DNA of 7,893 nucleotides from positions 1 to 7,893 of the forward strand of contig JAHEZR010000039.1 of assembly GCA_023251005.1 (NCBI GenBank). The letters run 5' to 3'. Below are positions 7,072 to 7,893 of the stretch, piece after piece. Both the position numbers and the translations under genes were made by a program. Position 1 is the stretch's first letter, and every line of letters begins with the position of its first letter. The notes beneath the pieces are model-generated. The model saw only the letters and a program-made list of their open reading frames with translations. It was not told the DNA's origin and searched no databases. Origin of the DNA: Ignavibacteriota bacterium. Its GTDB lineage: Bacteria > Bacteroidota > UBA10030 > JAHEZR01.

Positions 7072-7893
7072 ATGTCGACAGAGCGGGTACGTCACAAGAA
7101 AAGTCACTGGAAGTACCACATCGTTCTTTTGCCCCACGAAGATGCGGGGAAGTCGTGGACTTTTCGGATGGGAATCCCCTGGTTGGCCGTCTCCCTCACA
7201 CTCTACACCGCACTCATTGGAACAGTCACGGTTCTCCTCTTGAAGTGGACGCCCCTCGGCGTCTGGATCCCTGTGAAAAACCCTGAGCTCGAACGTAGAT
7301 ATGGAAAACAAATAACTACACTGCAGAATCAACTTAGCCGAATTGCTGCCGATGTTGCAGTACTCCAGCGTTACAATGCCAAACTTCGACAAGCTTTAGG
7401 CTCTGAGCTTAGCGGAAGTGAGACAAGTACGGCAACACAGAATCGCGCCAATCCTGAAGGAGAAATAAACCAGACTCCGGTGACAACGAAAAGAAACGCT
7501 GACGAGCTTGAGGACCGATCGGATGAAACACTGAGTCGGGCATCCTTCTCCCCAGCTATTGCGCAGCCTCCTCTCGCACTTCCTGTCTCGAACATGGATT
7601 CCTTTCGAAAAAAACTCCCATTCCGGTTGCCGACAAGCGGGTACATAACGCGAGGCTTCGAGCCCAATCGTGGCCACCTTGGCATCGACGTCGCAGGACG
7701 GCAAGGATCACCGATCATTGCTGCGGCGGATGGCTACATTTTATTTGCAGGATGGACTTACGATGCCGGGTACATGACGATTATTGCACATGGAGATGGA
7801 TATGTCACGTACTACAAGCACAATCAAACTCTCCTGAAAACGACGAACACGTTTGTGAAACATGGGGAACCTATTGCCCTTCTTGGGAATACC
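7072..7893 (+). CDS. Membrane-anchored M23 family metallopeptidase (3' partial)
   Basis: This is a predicted zinc peptidase of the LytM/lysostaphin type that cuts peptide cross-links of peptidoglycan, or a catalytically inactive activator of amidases; 274 codons lie in the window and the frame runs off its end. Residues 1-34 are basic and likely cytoplasmic. One transmembrane helix lies at about 35-58 (I-P-W-L-A-V to V-L-L-L-K-W), and a probable coiled coil at about 72-110. A polar linker covers about 111-178, and the M23 domain starts near 183. Zinc ligands H202 and D206 are seen in H-L-G-I-D, and H250 in Y-Y-K-H-N is the expected catalytic His. The H-x-H motif should follow just beyond the window, so activity cannot be confirmed here. 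ATG 7072 has only a weak GGT-type ribosome site but follows a good promoter at a normal distance. Anchor plus coiled coil resembles MepM and EnvC-like envelope hydrolases. Confidence 0.9.
   Translation, partial: MSTERVRHKKSHWKYHIVLLPHEDAGKSWTFRMGIPWLAVSLTLYTALIGTVTVLLLKWTPLGVWIPVKNPELERRYGKQITTLQNQLSRIAADVAVLQRYNAKLRQALGSELSGSETSTATQNRANPEGEINQTPVTTKRNADELEDRSDETLSRASFSPAIAQPPLALPVSNMDSFRKKLPFRLPTSGYITRGFEPNRGHLGIDVAGRQGSPIIAAADGYILFAGWTYDAGYMTIIAHGDGYVTYYKHNQTLLKTTNTFVKHGEPIALLGNT

Noticed and set aside
6922..7392. Open frame of 156 codons on the minus strand
   Set aside because: It covers the end of the glycosyltransferase, the peptidase promoter and the peptidase start, all well supported on the + strand. 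Its translation shows no known motif or signal.
7371..7718. Two overlapping minus-strand open frames of 115 and 102 codons
   Set aside because: They lie opposite the peptidase linker and the start of its M23 domain. Two mutually overlapping frames with Cys- and Ser-rich translations look like non-coding shadows.
7735..7893. M23 domain lacking the H-x-H motif, hence a degenerate enzyme
   Set aside because: The window ends before the position where the motif is expected, so its absence means nothing.
1..7893. CRISPR arrays, insertion sequences, tRNA genes or integrase sites
   Set aside because: No regularly spaced repeats, transposase or integrase motifs, or cloverleaf-like segments were seen on either strand.

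Overview
The window looks like a stretch of chromosome from a Gram-negative bacterium of the Bacteroidota/Chlorobiota (FCB) type. Three things point there: two large outer-membrane proteins of the CBM9 + DUF5916 kind, which are frequent in that group; promoter-like sites of the form TTG-N20-TAnn(T/A)TT, close to the described Bacteroidota sigma-factor consensus; and heavy use of TTG/GTG starts with weak or absent Shine-Dalgarno sequences. The phylum assignment is inference. No mobile element, tRNA, rRNA, CRISPR array or phage gene is visible, and all genes lie on the + strand.

Layout. Bases 2-733 hold the 3' part of an RNA m5U methyltransferase of the TrmA/RlmD family, with its start outside the window. 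A 110-bp gap (734-843) carries a promoter candidate and a perfect 12-bp palindrome. Two tandem paralogues follow (844-3300 and 3381-5855). Each has a signal peptide, an N-terminal CBM9-like domain, a DUF5916 beta-barrel and the same C-terminal Y-W-W-S-L. The second has its own promoter candidate in the 80-bp gap. Seventeen bases after it, behind a good Shine-Dalgarno sequence, comes a GT4 glycosyltransferase of the WbaZ-like type (5873-6997). A 74-bp gap with the clearest promoter in the window then leads to a membrane-anchored M23 peptidase (7072 to the window end, 3' partial).

How the genes may work together. Apart from the methyltransferase, everything concerns the cell envelope: two outer-membrane barrels with possible glycan-binding domains, one enzyme of surface-polysaccharide assembly, and one peptidoglycan hydrolase. 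The second barrel gene and the glycosyltransferase are probably co-transcribed, while the peptidase has its own promoter. A shared pathway is possible but not shown by the sequence.

Several start codons need care. The two barrel genes end in nearly the same bases, TGGTGGAG, which create in-frame TTG (3285) and GTG (5843) codons overlapping the upstream gene. I place the real starts downstream, at 3381 and 5873. I do not see a clearly new biological system; the best leads are the duplicated barrel pair, the repeated promoter architecture and the barrel-glycosyltransferase coupling.
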